Shown one piece after another: positions 1-9,687 of a stretch of 64,000 nt of DNA. The position numbers were made by a program, and so were the translations under genes. Each line of letters starts with the position of its first letter. Position 1 is the stretch's first letter. The notes under the pieces are model-generated. The model had not been told where the DNA came from and ran no database searches. It saw only the letters and a program-made list of their open reading frames with translations. This stretch comes from JAZKFT01 sp963845495 (GTDB lineage Bacteria > Bacteroidota > Bacteroidia > Chitinophagales > Chitinophagaceae). The stretch covers positions 24,244 through 88,243 of the forward strand of contig CAWJTH010000135.1 of the NCBI GenBank assembly GCA_963845495.1, in the 5' to 3' direction.

Positions 1-4
1 CTTT

Positions 5-42
5 TTGCTTTACGGTCAAGGCTTTAAATTTCAAACTGAGAC
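5..42 (+). repeat. Interspersed repeat, copy 1
   Basis: This segment, containing TTTAAATTTCAAACTGAGAC, recurs almost unchanged at 13622-13658 in the nrdA-S53 gap. Both copies share a GCTTT-CGGTCAAG start. It is non-coding. The rest of 1-183 is AT-rich and shows no other feature. Confidence 0.6.
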
Positions 43-183
43 ATTACCGAATAATTGATTATCCATTCCAATAATTCATCAGTTATAAATTATTCTTACT
101 ACATTATTTACGTTCGGGTAAGGTAATCATATCATCATTTCACATTTATTTGCAAAGTTCTGTTCATCAATAATATTCTTTTT

Positions 184-606
184 ATGCAAAAGGTTTTGGA
201 TGTAAGCGAAGAAATGGCAAAACATATTGAAGCCAAGCGAAATTGGGTGAGAAATCATTATGAACCGGAATCAACCAGCAAGTATGATACTGTTTCTGGT
301 AAATTAAGATTGTTGGATGCTATCTTACAATCAGACTGGATCGATAAAAATGAGACAGTGAAATTACAAAGCCTAGGCATAACATTAGGCGATATCATTA
401 TACAAGATAATTATGGATTTGTTTGGGTAGAGGTGGAGGATGAATATGGGAATGATCCTGCGTTGCAACTAGCGGATACTACTTTAATATTATATCCCAT
501 GACAATGATCTCGAAGCGGATCGAAGCTGGAGAAACAGTAAATATTTATGATTTTTATGAAGGTCTTATTACACATATCAACGAAATAAAAAAAGAGGTT
601 GACTAG
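184..606 (+). CDS. DUF3806-like conserved protein
   Basis: A 140-residue protein with no signal peptide or membrane segment, so probably cytosolic. The middle (residues 60-110) has the pattern LGITLGDIIIQ, then WVEVEDEYGNDPAL, then LYPMTMISKRIEAGE. I recognise this as the DUF3806-type domain found in small bacterial proteins of unknown function. The length fits a single-domain member. The gene ends 31 bases before the alpha-galactosidase start and may be co-transcribed with it, but nothing suggests a shared function. The family assignment is from memory of the motif. Confidence 0.6.
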   Translation: MQKVLDVSEEMAKHIEAKRNWVRNHYEPESTSKYDTVSGKLRLLDAILQSDWIDKNETVKLQSLGITLGDIIIQDNYGFVWVEVEDEYGNDPALQLADTTLILYPMTMISKRIEAGETVNIYDFYEGLITHINEIKKEVD

Positions 607-637
607 TGGTTTATCCTAATTGGTGCTACTATTGCTT

Positions 638-1861
638 ATGAAAAAAATTATATTACAACTTACATTTTTAATTTCCTTTTCCAATATCAATGCGCAACTA
701 ACCACCAAGCCAACTTCTATAAAAAATACCCCTTTAATGGGCTGGGCCAGTTGGAATAATTACAGGATTAATATTAATGAAGGGTTGATAAAAAAGCAAG
801 CTGATGCACTTGTTACAACCGGATTAAAAGATGTAGGCTATCAATTTATTAATATCGACGATGGTTATTTTGGAGGAAGGGATGCGGATGGAAACATACA
901 ATCGCACCCGGTTCGCTTTCCAAGCGGCATGAAAAACCTGGCCAATTATATACATGGCAAAGGGTTGAAAGCTGGCATTTATTCTGATGCAGGTATAAAC
1001 ACCTGTGGATCTATGTACGATAAAGATACCATTGGCAGCGGCATGGGTTTGTTCGGTCACGACCAAAAAGATATAACCCAATTGTTACAAAATTGGGGCT
1101 ACGATTTTATTAAGGTAGACTGGTGCGGCGGCGAAAAAATGGGGCTGGACGAAGAATTGCGCTATACACAAATTGGCAACGCCATCCACGCAATTCGACC
1201 CGATGCATTATATAATGTGTGCAGATGGAAATTTCCCGGCAAATGGGTTTGTACTGTTGCCAACTCTTGGCGTATTTCGGGCGACATATCTAACAAGTTT
1301 GAAAGTATATTGAAAATCATCGATTTAAATGCCGATCTGTGGAAATATGCTAGTCCGGGCCACGTAAACGATATGGATATGTTGCAAGTAGGCCGGGGAA
1401 TGAGTTTTGAAGAAGACAAAGCGCATTTTTCGATGTGGTGTATGATGGCTTCGCCATTGTTGTTGGGCAACGATTTAACTACCATGACGAGTGAAACAAA
1501 ATCAATAGTTGCCAACAAAGAAATGATTGCTGTTGACCAAGATCCATTGGTGTACCAAGCTAGAAGAATAAAAGATGACGGCGATTTGGAAGTGTGGGCC
1601 AAGCCATTACAGTCAACCATCAGCGGAAAAATTGCGGTGGCTTTGCTAAACCGATCCAATACAAAACAAACAATTGAATTTAACATAGATGCGCTGGGCT
1701 TGTATGCGCAAAAAGGTTTTACCGTGCATAATGTTTGGGCAAATACAAACATGCCAAAAAGTTTTTCAGCAATACAAACCATGGAAGTTCCTGCTCATGG
1801 GGTAGTGGTGCTAACAATTACGGGAACCGCTATGCCGTATAATATTTTTCAAAAACAATAA
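638..1861 (+). CDS. GH27 alpha-galactosidase, secreted
   Basis: Predicted alpha-galactosidase that removes terminal alpha-1,6-galactosyl residues from oligosaccharides or galactomannan side chains. I chose the ATG at 638 because it begins a clean signal peptide (Met-Lys-Lys, hydrophobic core, ending NINAQ); the earlier in-frame ATG at 620 only adds a short hydrophobic stretch. The GH27 hallmarks are present: MGWASWN near residue 35, IKVDWCGG with the nucleophile Asp at about 161, and SWRISGDI with the acid/base Asp at about 216. A C-terminal beta domain begins after about residue 300. At about 407 residues it is normal length. Probably periplasmic or outer-surface. Confidence 0.93.
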   Translation: MKKIILQLTFLISFSNINAQLTTKPTSIKNTPLMGWASWNNYRININEGLIKKQADALVTTGLKDVGYQFINIDDGYFGGRDADGNIQSHPVRFPSGMKNLANYIHGKGLKAGIYSDAGINTCGSMYDKDTIGSGMGLFGHDQKDITQLLQNWGYDFIKVDWCGGEKMGLDEELRYTQIGNAIHAIRPDALYNVCRWKFPGKWVCTVANSWRISGDISNKFESILKIIDLNADLWKYASPGHVNDMDMLQVGRGMSFEEDKAHFSMWCMMASPLLLGNDLTTMTSETKSIVANKEMIAVDQDPLVYQARRIKDDGDLEVWAKPLQSTISGKIAVALLNRSNTKQTIEFNIDALGLYAQKGFTVHNVWANTNMPKSFSAIQTMEVPAHGVVVLTITGTAMPYNIFQKQ

Positions 1862-1960
1862 AAAAACAATATCGTATTGGCATGTTGTCTTTTATTGATT
1901 GTAATAAAATTAGTTTTCTCTCACATTCCTGCTATTAGTTTATTTATATTTCTAGTAACA

Positions 1961-2872
1961 ATGGATATTTTTAATATTCAATCACATATCGAAGCAATTG
2001 CGCAAAATGCATCAATTTATAACATGAAGCATTTTGATGAACGATCTGAAGCTATTGATTTTATTGAGTTTCATGTGATAGAAGGGATGGATACATGGCT
2101 ACAAAAAACGGCGCAGCTAACTGAATTAAGGGCATTAAAACATCGTGCTGAAGAAGTGATGGCGTCATTAGCTGCGGTTGATCAGTGCTTATTCCAACAA
2201 CTTCAATCGGTTATTAAAACCGGCGCCTGCACCGGAAAGGCGTTTAGCAACCTCATTCGCGAATACGTAAACTTTAATACCGATGCCGATTGTCTGCAAA
2301 AATTGGGTTACGACAACCTAGATCTGTTTGTGAATAACTTATTTACTTTTGAAACCATACCAACGCAAACAAAAGATTTAGAGCCAGACATGGTTTATTA
2401 TCAAAAAACGCCAGCCAGGATTGTTTTTGAATTGGTAGAAAAAATACATTTTCCAAGCAATGCGGTTTTTGTTGATTTAGGAGCCGGCTTGGGGCAAGTA
2501 GCTATTTTGGTAAACTTACTTGCCGGTATTACAACCATTGGCATTGAGTTTGAACCAAGTTTGTGTGCTTATGCAACACGTTGCGCCGTGGCGCTTCAAT
2601 TATCCAATGTAACCTTTGTAAATGAAGATGTGCGAGAATCAGAACTTTCTACGGGAACCGTATTTTTCATGTTTACGCCGTTTAAAGGCGAAATAATGCG
2701 AACCGTATTGAAGCGATTGCGAGAACAAGCCTTATCCAAGCAAATTACCATTATTACTTACGGGCCTTGTACTGCCCAAGTAGCTACACAAAATTGGCTA
2801 ACCATTTTATCGCCAGAAGAAAACAATGATTATTACCAACCGAGGATTTTTACGAGTAATTTAAAATTATGA
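1961..2872 (+). CDS. Class I SAM-dependent methyltransferase
   Basis: The C-terminal half carries a Rossmann methyltransferase fold: VFVDLGAGLGQVAIL is motif I (SAM binding), GIEFEPSLCAYA follows as motif II, and FVNEDVRESEL as motif III. The layout recalls DOT1/PrmA-like enzymes, but the substrate cannot be told. The N-terminal 150 residues are helical and unassigned. I prefer the ATG at 1961 (MDIFNIQ) over a TTG at 1877, whose extension would be a hydrophobic stretch with no cleavage site. No partner gene; a terminator-like hairpin follows. Confidence 0.7.
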   Translation: MDIFNIQSHIEAIAQNASIYNMKHFDERSEAIDFIEFHVIEGMDTWLQKTAQLTELRALKHRAEEVMASLAAVDQCLFQQLQSVIKTGACTGKAFSNLIREYVNFNTDADCLQKLGYDNLDLFVNNLFTFETIPTQTKDLEPDMVYYQKTPARIVFELVEKIHFPSNAVFVDLGAGLGQVAILVNLLAGITTIGIEFEPSLCAYATRCAVALQLSNVTFVNEDVRESELSTGTVFFMFTPFKGEIMRTVLKRLREQALSKQITIITYGPCTAQVATQNWLTILSPEENNDYYQPRIFTSNLKL

Positions 2873-2906
2873 TGTGGAAAAACAAGGGTTAAGACATGAA
2901 GACAAT

Positions 2907-2953
2907 AAACAATCATCCCGCTTTCTTCTATGCCAAAGCAAGATGATTGTTTT
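2907..2953. terminator. Convergent terminator between methyltransferase and efflux adaptor
   Basis: AACAATCATC (2908-2917) pairs with GATGATTGTT (2942-2951), with a second inner pairing GCTTT/AAAGC. T-rich and A-rich flanks could terminate both converging transcripts. Confidence 0.75.
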
Positions 2954-2975
2954 ATAATTCCTAATGCGTCTAAAA

Positions 2976-4040
2976 CTATAAATCCGTTCCTTCTTTTATT
3001 TCATCATTTGCCTTGGCAACCACTTTATCGCCTTGCTGCAAGTTCCCGTACACTTCTATTTTGTCAGCACTTTCACTTGCGGTTCTTACATCAATTTTTG
3101 TGGCTTTGCCATCTCTCGCAACCAGCACATATTTCCGTTCGGTAGAAGTAACCACCGCAGTTTTCGGCACAATAAAAGCGTTAGGATCGCCGGTGGAACT
3201 GAGTACCACATTGGCAAACATGCCGGCAGATAAAGCACCATCTTTGTTAGGAACGTCAATCTCAATTCTTTCGCTGCGGTATTGCGAACTAACGTTATCA
3301 GATTTCCGGTTGATGATCCCTTGCATTTTTTTGCCCGGAAAAGCATTTATATAAAACGAAACAGAATCTTTGTCTTTTAACGAAGCTGAAATTTGGTCGG
3401 GGATATCCACCTGTAAACGCAAATGGTCTATTTCTTTCAGTTCCAACATGGGTGTGGATTTATCCGCTGCACTTACCAATGCGCCCGGGTGTACATTTCT
3501 TGCTGTGATAACGCCACTGAAAGGTGCAGTTACCTGCAAATATCCCATCATGGTTTGCTGCATTTGCCAGTTTGCTTTTTCCGCGTTGCTTACCGCTTGG
3601 TCGGCTTCCATTTTGGCTTTTACGCTGCTTAAATCAAGCGGCGAAATAGCACCAGCGGTTTGCGATGCCTGCAATAAACGTTCGTAGCGTTCTTTATCAA
3701 TCGAAAAATCTGCGTTGGCTTTCGCAAATTTTTCTTTGGCTTGTAACACAGCTTGGTTCATTTCCGGCGCTTCCAAAGTCATCAACAAACTGCCTTTCGA
3801 TACTTTGGAGCCAATATCGACCAGCACATTTTTTACGTAGCCATTCACTTTTGGAAAGATGCTTACTTCTTGATAAGCAGCCAATTGGGCCGGCAATTTA
3901 ATAGTGGAAGCCACGCCGCCTTTTTCCACGGTTACTAAATCGTACTTTACAACGGCCTTCGGCGGTTCTGGTTTTTTTTCTTCCGTTGAGCAAGAAGCAA
4001 AAAAAACAATAAACAATATGGAAACAATATAATATTTCAT
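2976..4040 (-). CDS. RND efflux periplasmic adaptor (membrane fusion) lipoprotein
   Basis: Periplasmic adaptor joining the inner-membrane RND pump to the TolC-like outer-membrane channel. The N-terminus is a lipoprotein signal with a lipobox ending FFASC, Cys at about residue 17. Next come a beta-barrel/lipoyl start (KLPAQLAAYQEVSIFPKV), a helical hairpin of about 90 residues, the second lipoyl half (VTAPFSGVITARNV), and a C-terminal membrane-proximal domain (VPKTAVV). At 354 residues it is usual HlyD/AcrA-family size. It is the last gene of the tolC-RND-adaptor operon, 66 bases after the pump gene. The substrate is not identifiable. Confidence 0.92.
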   Translation of the reverse strand: MKYYIVSILFIVFFASCSTEEKKPEPPKAVVKYDLVTVEKGGVASTIKLPAQLAAYQEVSIFPKVNGYVKNVLVDIGSKVSKGSLLMTLEAPEMNQAVLQAKEKFAKANADFSIDKERYERLLQASQTAGAISPLDLSSVKAKMEADQAVSNAEKANWQMQQTMMGYLQVTAPFSGVITARNVHPGALVSAADKSTPMLELKEIDHLRLQVDIPDQISASLKDKDSVSFYINAFPGKKMQGIINRKSDNVSSQYRSERIEIDVPNKDGALSAGMFANVVLSSTGDPNAFIVPKTAVVTSTERKYVLVARDGKATKIDVRTASESADKIEVYGNLQQGDKVVAKANDEIKEGTDL

Positions 4041-4106
4041 AAAAATTAAGAGTTTAGAATTAAGAATTTAGAGTTTGTAAATGAGCCTTAACTTATCACT
4101 TATAAC

Positions 4107-7100
4107 TTATAGCTTTTCCGGCATTAACGAAACAGATTTAAATGATGCCTTTTGTTGCAACCAAGCGTATACCAACGGTACAAAATACAGTGCAGCAAAC
4201 GTAGATGCAATCAAACCGCCAATTACTGCACGGCCAAGCGGTGCAGATTGGTCGCCGGCTTCGCCCATGCCGCTAGCCATCGGGATCATCCCTGCAATCA
4301 TCGCCAAACTAGTCATTAAAATGGGGCGTAAACGGATGCTTGCCGCAACGCTCGCCGCTTTAAACGGATCTTTGTATTCCAACCGCAAAGCCTCTGCATT
4401 GGTCACGATCAACAAAGCGTTGGCAACCGAGACACCAACGGACATAATGATACCCATATATGATTGTAAATTCAACGTTGAGCCCGTTGCCAACAACAAA
4501 AGCATGGCACCCAACAACACTGCAGGTATGGTTGATAAAACCGTAACAGCTAATTTAAACGATTGATAACTAGCCGCTAGCAATAATAAAATTACAACGA
4601 TGGCCGCCAACAAACCGTTTTGCAAAGAATCCAACGTCTCCGTCAATAAACTCGACATGCCTTTTACATCTACCACTAAACCGGTTGGCGGCGTGCCAAC
4701 TTCTTTCACCGCTTTTTGCACGGCGGATGTAGCGGAACCCAAATCTTTTTTGTTGATGTTGGCACTAACCGTTACAAACCTGCGTGGGCCGCTGCGGTCG
4801 TATTCGCCCGGCAAACTGTCTAGCGAAAGTGAAGCAACATCGCCTAAAAGTGGTCGCGGTTGGCCTTTTACCAAAGGTGTTGCCTGCAATTCTTCCACCG
4901 AATTCATTAAATATTCCGGCACCTGTACTTGCGTTTGGTAAGTGTACGAAGTCCGCTCATCCAACCAAAAGTTTTTGTTGGTATAACGGCTTGAAGATGT
5001 AGTGGCAGTAATGCTTCTGGCCACGTCGTTCAACGCCAAACCCATTTGCGAAAGCTTCTGCCTGTCTACATTTATATTAATGGTTGGGAAATGCAAGGGT
5101 TGCGCAATTTGCACATCCCGCAAAAACGGAATGGCTTTCATTTTATCCAGCAGCTTCGCTGAATAATTTTCGATGTCTTCCATGTTTTTTCCTGCCACCC
5201 TTACCTCAATCGGCGTGGAAGCACCTTGTGCCATAATCTTTTCGGTTAGTTCAATCGGCTCAAAAGAAATCTTTAAATTGGGATAAACTTTTGCAATGTT
5301 TGCTCGCAAGTCTTCTTTCAGTCCTTCAATTTTTACCTTATAATTTTCGCTTAAATTAATTTGGATAACGGCTTCGTGCGTGCCGCTGTTGAAGATGTAC
5401 AAATTGCTGGTACCAAAATTGCTGGGTACCAAGCCCACAAAAGCTGAACTGATATCAACATGGCCTTTTACGGTGGAATCAATAATATCCAACACGCCCT
5501 TTGTCGCAGCTTCGGTTACTTCCAGCCTTGTTCCATCTGGTTCGCGGATGCGTAATTGCAATTGGCCATTATTGGTTTTGGGCAATAAATCTTTGCCGAT
5601 TATTACAAAACAAAGCCCCGCCAATCCAAAAGCAACAATCAAATAAACAATTACAATCGGCTTTCTTCTTGGCATCCATCGGGTCAGTTTTTTGGCCAAG
5701 CTAACTTTTAACCGTTGAAAGAAGTTATTTTCTTCAGGATGCGACTTGTCTTGCTCATTGTGTTTTTCAATTTGTTGTTCTTCCACTTTATCCAAATCCT
5801 GCCCCGCGTGTGCATGAGGTTTTCCATGATGATATTGGAATTTTGATGCATCCAATATCCAGTTGGAAATAACTGGCACCAAGGTTTGCGCAGCCACAAA
5901 CGAAACAATCATGGCAAAAGCAATGGATAATGAAAGTGGCAAAAACATGGCTTTGGGTACGCCGCTCATAATAAACGCCGGCGCAAAAACCGCCAAAATG
6001 CACAGCAAAATAAGCAACAACGGAAAGGAAATTTCTGAACAGGCATCTAAAATAGCTTGGCGTTTTTCCTTACCCATTTCCAAATGCTGGTGGATGTTTT
6101 CGATGGTTACCGTTGCCTGATCCACCAAAATGCCGATTGCCAGCGAAAGACCGCTAAGCGTCATAATGTTGATGGTTTGCCCGGCCAGTTTTAAAAAGAA
6201 AACGGCACTTAATACACCAACTGGAATGGTGATGATCACCACTAAACTGCTGCGCCAATCTTTTAAAAACAATAACACCATCAAACCCGTAAGAATCGCT
6301 CCCAGTATGCCTTCCGTCATTAAGCTTTTGGCTGAATTCATTACAAAAACCGACTGGTCGAATTCATAACTGATTTTTACATCATCGGGCAACAAACTTT
6401 GCATTTCGCCTAATTTGCTACGAAGATTTTGCACCACATCCCAAGTAGAAGCATCGGCTGTTTTTACAATTGGAATGTAAACCGAACGCTTTCCATTCAC
6501 CAAAGCATAATCCACCGTAACGTCGGCACCATCTGTAACTTTGGCCACATCGCTAATGTAAACCGAGCTGGCTCCATTGCTTTTGATAGGGATATTATCG
6601 AATTGCGATACTTTTTCTTCCAGAGAATTAACAGAAGTAACATACATCGTGCTATCAACCCGCAAATTACCCGAAGGCGTGGTGGCATTGTTTTTAGCAA
6701 TGGCATCCACAACTTCATCGGCCGACAAATTATAAGCATTTAGTTTTTGTGGGTCAACGTTTATCAAAACTGTTCTTGCATTTGAACCAAAAGCCGGAGC
6801 GGCCGAAAGCCCAGGAACGGTTGCAAACAAAGGGCGGATGCGGGTGGAGGCCAAATCAAACATTTGGTCGAGCGATTTGGTTTTGCTGCTAAACACCAGT
6901 TCGCCAACCGGTAAACTTGAAGCATCGAAACGAACCACTTGCGGCGGCAAAGAACCGGTTGGGAAAAAGGCCAAAGTCCGGTTGCTTTGCAATGCTACCT
7001 GGGCCGTTGCTTCGGCCATGTCGGTGCCTTCGTAAAAGCTTAATTTTAATAAAGTAAGCCCTTGGATGTTTTTACTTTCGATGCTTTTGATACCGTTTAC

Positions 7101-7313
7101 ATACAAAAACTGATCTTGCATACGGGTGCTAAAAAAGCCCTCCATTTGTTTGGCGCTCATGCCGCCGTATTGTTCAATCACATAAATGGTAGGCGAATTT
7201 AATTTAGGGAAAATGTCAATCGGGATTGTTCGCAAGGCCATTACAGCGAAAAGCATCAGGCCAATAAACAAAACCAATATGGCTATCGGCTTTTTTAAAG
7301 CGGTTTGTACCAT
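4107..7313 (-). CDS. RND efflux pump inner-membrane permease (HAE1/AcrB-like)
   Basis: A 1068-residue proton-driven RND transporter. The N-terminus (ALKKPIAILVLFIGLMLFAVMALRTIPIDIFP) is the canonical TM1 and porter entry. The TM4 segment has GLSLAIGILVDQATVTIENI, where the usual charged LVDDAIV pattern reads LVDQATV. Two porter repeats and 12 TM segments are evident. The central cytoplasmic linker between the two halves, around residues 490-530, is unusually rich in His, Glu and Gln (YHHGKPHAHAG and EKHNEQDKSHPEE). It sits 112 bases after the TolC gene and 66 before the adaptor, giving a complete tripartite pump. It resembles multidrug pumps more than CusA metal pumps, but the His-rich loop leaves metal export open. 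Confidence 0.93.
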   Translation of the reverse strand: MVQTALKKPIAILVLFIGLMLFAVMALRTIPIDIFPKLNSPTIYVIEQYGGMSAKQMEGFFSTRMQDQFLYVNGIKSIESKNIQGLTLLKLSFYEGTDMAEATAQVALQSNRTLAFFPTGSLPPQVVRFDASSLPVGELVFSSKTKSLDQMFDLASTRIRPLFATVPGLSAAPAFGSNARTVLINVDPQKLNAYNLSADEVVDAIAKNNATTPSGNLRVDSTMYVTSVNSLEEKVSQFDNIPIKSNGASSVYISDVAKVTDGADVTVDYALVNGKRSVYIPIVKTADASTWDVVQNLRSKLGEMQSLLPDDVKISYEFDQSVFVMNSAKSLMTEGILGAILTGLMVLLFLKDWRSSLVVIITIPVGVLSAVFFLKLAGQTINIMTLSGLSLAIGILVDQATVTIENIHQHLEMGKEKRQAILDACSEISFPLLLILLCILAVFAPAFIMSGVPKAMFLPLSLSIAFAMIVSFVAAQTLVPVISNWILDASKFQYHHGKPHAHAGQDLDKVEEQQIEKHNEQDKSHPEENNFFQRLKVSLAKKLTRWMPRRKPIVIVYLIVAFGLAGLCFVIIGKDLLPKTNNGQLQLRIREPDGTRLEVTEAATKGVLDIIDSTVKGHVDISSAFVGLVPSNFGTSNLYIFNSGTHEAVIQINLSENYKVKIEGLKEDLRANIAKVYPNLKISFEPIELTEKIMAQGASTPIEVRVAGKNMEDIENYSAKLLDKMKAIPFLRDVQIAQPLHFPTININVDRQKLSQMGLALNDVARSITATTSSSRYTNKNFWLDERTSYTYQTQVQVPEYLMNSVEELQATPLVKGQPRPLLGDVASLSLDSLPGEYDRSGPRRFVTVSANINKKDLGSATSAVQKAVKEVGTPPTGLVVDVKGMSSLLTETLDSLQNGLLAAIVVILLLLAASYQSFKLAVTVLSTIPAVLLGAMLLLLATGSTLNLQSYMGIIMSVGVSVANALLIVTNAEALRLEYKDPFKAASVAASIRLRPILMTSLAMIAGMIPMASGMGEAGDQSAPLGRAVIGGLIASTFAALYFVPLVYAWLQQKASFKSVSLMPEKL

Positions 7314-7425
7314 GGTAAAAAGTTATAAGTTTTAAGTTATGAGTTATGAGTTCCGAGTGGAGAGTTTCGAGTTGCGATGCAATTTTTCTACTACTAAGAA
7401 TGACTTGAAACTCGGCACTCGCCAA

Positions 7426-8826
7426 CTATCGGACAAGTTGAATAAATTGATCTAAATGGCCTGTTGCTGCGGCTTTATCGATGGAGGAAACCAGCAAGCT
7501 GTTGAGCGTTTCGATATAATCAACCTGCGAACGGTACAACACAAAAGAAGCATTTGTCAGGTCGATCAAGTTGATGGTGCCAGCTCTGTATTGTGCCACT
7601 TTTTGTTGAAAAACCGCTTGTGCCGCCGTTTGCTGGATGGGGATTTCACTCAAGTTTTGCAGTGCCGTAGTTATGGATTCATCGGCTTGCCGGTTCAAAT
7701 TTTCCAATGACATCTTTTCCATGGAAATTTCATCATCGGCAGCCAAGGTGTTGAAACGAGCTACTGCCAACCTGTCTTTTTTATGGATTGGATTAAACAA
7801 ATCGTACACAAATGAAACACCCGCTGCATAGTTGAAACGTTGATAACCCAAGCCGGTTTCCAGCGATTTATAATTGTTGTTATAATCAATGCCAGAGCCT
7901 CGGGCCCAAACATCGGCAGCTAATAATAGTTTGGGTTGAAAGCTTTTCTTTACCACCAACTCATTGGTTTCGTACAATTTTTTACGCTGTGCGAAATAAT
8001 CCAGCAAAGGGTTAGCGGAAGAATCCATAAACATGCCAGCGGTTTGCTGTACCAATTGTTGCATAGCCGTAGCTGCCGTATCGACCATTATTGAACTGGT
8101 TGGCAGGCCCGACCAATATGACAATTGCTGCTTGGCTTGGGTAATTTTGCCCAAAGTTTGATTATAGTTAATGCGGGTTTTCGATAATTCCGCCAAAGCC
8201 AACGAAGTGTCGGAACCCGGCTTAATACCTGCCAAAGAAATAGCTTGGATGACGGTGTAAATGCTATCGTACCGATTGATATTTTGTTTATCTGCGCCCA
8301 ACTGATATTCTTGCCGCAGCAATTCAAAATAGGTTTTAGCGATATTCCATTGAACCAAATAAGCTTCTCTTGCTAAATCGCCTTGTGCCACGCCAACGTA
8401 ACTATCGGCTTGTTTTAGCTGTGCATCTTTTAACCCAAAACTTGATAATTGATATTCGCCGTAGGCGGAAACCACATTGCCAAAAGTCGGTTGCATAGTG
8501 TTGTAATCCCGCCTTCCGCCACTTACCGAAGGCATTATCAAAATCGGCAAAAAAGCGCCCGAAACAGAATTATCGGTGGCTACATTAACCTCGTCGCCAA
8601 CATTTGTTTTGGGGAGATAACCATGTTTTACATCCGTTATATTGGCTCTTGCCCCGTTTAATAAATCTTGTTTTTGTTGCAAGCTGGGCAGATGTTGTTT
8701 GGCGGCTGTTATTAAATTTTGTAACGAAGAAAATTGTTGTTGCTGCGAATATGCGGTACCAGCCACAAGCTGCGCAAGGCAAAATACCAAGGCAACGGCT
8801 ACCGCCTTCTTTCTACGGAAAGACAT
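7426..8826 (-). CDS. TolC-family outer-membrane efflux channel
   Basis: A 466-residue outer-membrane factor with a signal peptide (RKKAVAVALVFCLAQLVAGTAYSQ). Two long helical repeats follow: about 30-240, with QKQDLLNGARANITDVKHGYLPK, and about 260-460, with FQPKLLLAADVWARG and the late QYRAGTINLIDLTNAS motif typical of TolC relatives. It is the first gene of the pump operon. The start at 8826 is the only one giving the signal peptide. It probably forms the trimeric conduit for the RND pump. Confidence 0.93.
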   Translation of the reverse strand: MSFRRKKAVAVALVFCLAQLVAGTAYSQQQQFSSLQNLITAAKQHLPSLQQKQDLLNGARANITDVKHGYLPKTNVGDEVNVATDNSVSGAFLPILIMPSVSGGRRDYNTMQPTFGNVVSAYGEYQLSSFGLKDAQLKQADSYVGVAQGDLAREAYLVQWNIAKTYFELLRQEYQLGADKQNINRYDSIYTVIQAISLAGIKPGSDTSLALAELSKTRINYNQTLGKITQAKQQLSYWSGLPTSSIMVDTAATAMQQLVQQTAGMFMDSSANPLLDYFAQRKKLYETNELVVKKSFQPKLLLAADVWARGSGIDYNNNYKSLETGLGYQRFNYAAGVSFVYDLFNPIHKKDRLAVARFNTLAADDEISMEKMSLENLNRQADESITTALQNLSEIPIQQTAAQAVFQQKVAQYRAGTINLIDLTNASFVLYRSQVDYIETLNSLLVSSIDKAAATGHLDQFIQLVR

Positions 8827-8898
8827 AGTTGTCTAATTAAAAATGAAGATAAATGCCCGTTGGGCAACATGTTTAAATGATAGGTAGGAGTCGTTTAG

Positions 8899-9036
8899 AC
8901 TGTAATTACTTTAGCAATGCAAAATTTTGTAAGAAGGATTTTTGCCGGAAAGGCGGAGAAACGGTAAGTCACTTTATCGGCTTACCATATTTCCCGGCAA
9001 GTTATTGCTTTGCAATCTGGTTGTGTAGATTACAGT
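8899..9036. other. Nested inverted-repeat element upstream of the efflux operon
   Basis: An outer pair ACTGTAAT (8899-8906) / ATTACAGT (9029-9036) encloses a long imperfect hairpin: TTGCCGG-AA (8942-8950) against TTCCCGGCAA (8991-9000), with GGTAAG (8963-8968) pairing CTTACC (8981-8986) inside. A small perfect hairpin, ATTGC-TTT-GCAAT (9004-9016), follows. It fills the gap between the small exported protein and tolC. It could be a leader RNA of the pump operon (minus strand) or a MITE-like remnant. I do not recognise a known riboswitch core. Confidence 0.55.
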
Positions 9037-9065
9037 AAACGCTTGAACTGCCTAATAATTTTAAC

Positions 9066-9195
9066 TCTAATGTGTTGGTCATCAATAGATAAGGCCGAAG
9101 ACTTATTTGGCGCTAACAAATGAAATTGTATAGGAAGGAAGTATATGCCACAATAAATTGCAGCAAACCCTTACACTCTACATCAACACATTAGA
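9066..9195. repeat. 12-bp inverted repeat pair
   Basis: TCTAATGTGTTG at 9066-9077 and its exact reverse complement CAACACATTAGA at 9184-9195, separated by 106 bases. The right arm overlaps the stop codon of the 127-residue gene. It could be the base of a larger folded leader or element ends. Confidence 0.5.
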
Positions 9196-9574
9196 CATTG
9201 GCTGGCGGACCCCGCAATAAATAAGTAGAAAGGAAAACATTGTTGCCAAAGCAAGTAGCGTGCAAATATTGCTTTGCTACGGCCGGGTAAATAGTAGGCT
9301 GATATTCGAAGAAATCAAGAATGGCAATCGGCCCTTCGGGATGGTACCTTTTGTTTAACCTGTTGTGTTTTACAAAAGATGCATCTTGCTGAATTACCGT
9401 GCTTTTTGCACACAATTGAAGATTTGTATGCTGAACTTTTATTGTATTGTCAATAAAATCAACCGAAGAAGCAGATTGATATTGGAAATGTAACTGTACG
9501 GTAAAGAATAAAAAATATACCAATGAAAGCAACACCTTGTTGGTTGACTTTGATATGGTGGATTTTTTACTCAT
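9191..9574 (-). CDS. Small membrane-anchored or exported protein of unknown function
   Basis: 127 residues with a basic N-terminus (MSKKSTISKSTNK) followed by a hydrophobic segment VLLSLVYFLFFTVQLHF, then a soluble region and an RGPP-containing C-terminus. I do not recognise the family. It lies upstream of, and co-directional with, the efflux operon, separated by about 360 bases of structured DNA. A role linked to the pump (for example a sensor or accessory protein) is guesswork. The coding call rests on its clean signal-like N-terminus and the absence of any competing frame. Confidence 0.6.
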   Translation of the reverse strand: MSKKSTISKSTNKVLLSLVYFLFFTVQLHFQYQSASSVDFIDNTIKVQHTNLQLCAKSTVIQQDASFVKHNRLNKRYHPEGPIAILDFFEYQPTIYPAVAKQYLHATCFGNNVFLSTYLLRGPPANV

Positions 9575-9687
9575 TGTTTTATGGCACTTCTAATTTCAAG
9601 AACATGCAAATCTAGGTAAAGATTTTTTAGTGTTTTCTTAATTCTGACAACGCTAATCAATTTTATAAATCTGAAACGAATCAGCTA

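Noticed and set aside
1162..1782. 206-codon antisense frame in the GH27 gene
   Set aside because: Shadow frame; the sense strand has full catalytic motifs.
8899..9036. Cobalamin or other known riboswitch
   Set aside because: No recognisable conserved core such as the B12 box; I left it as an unassigned structured element.
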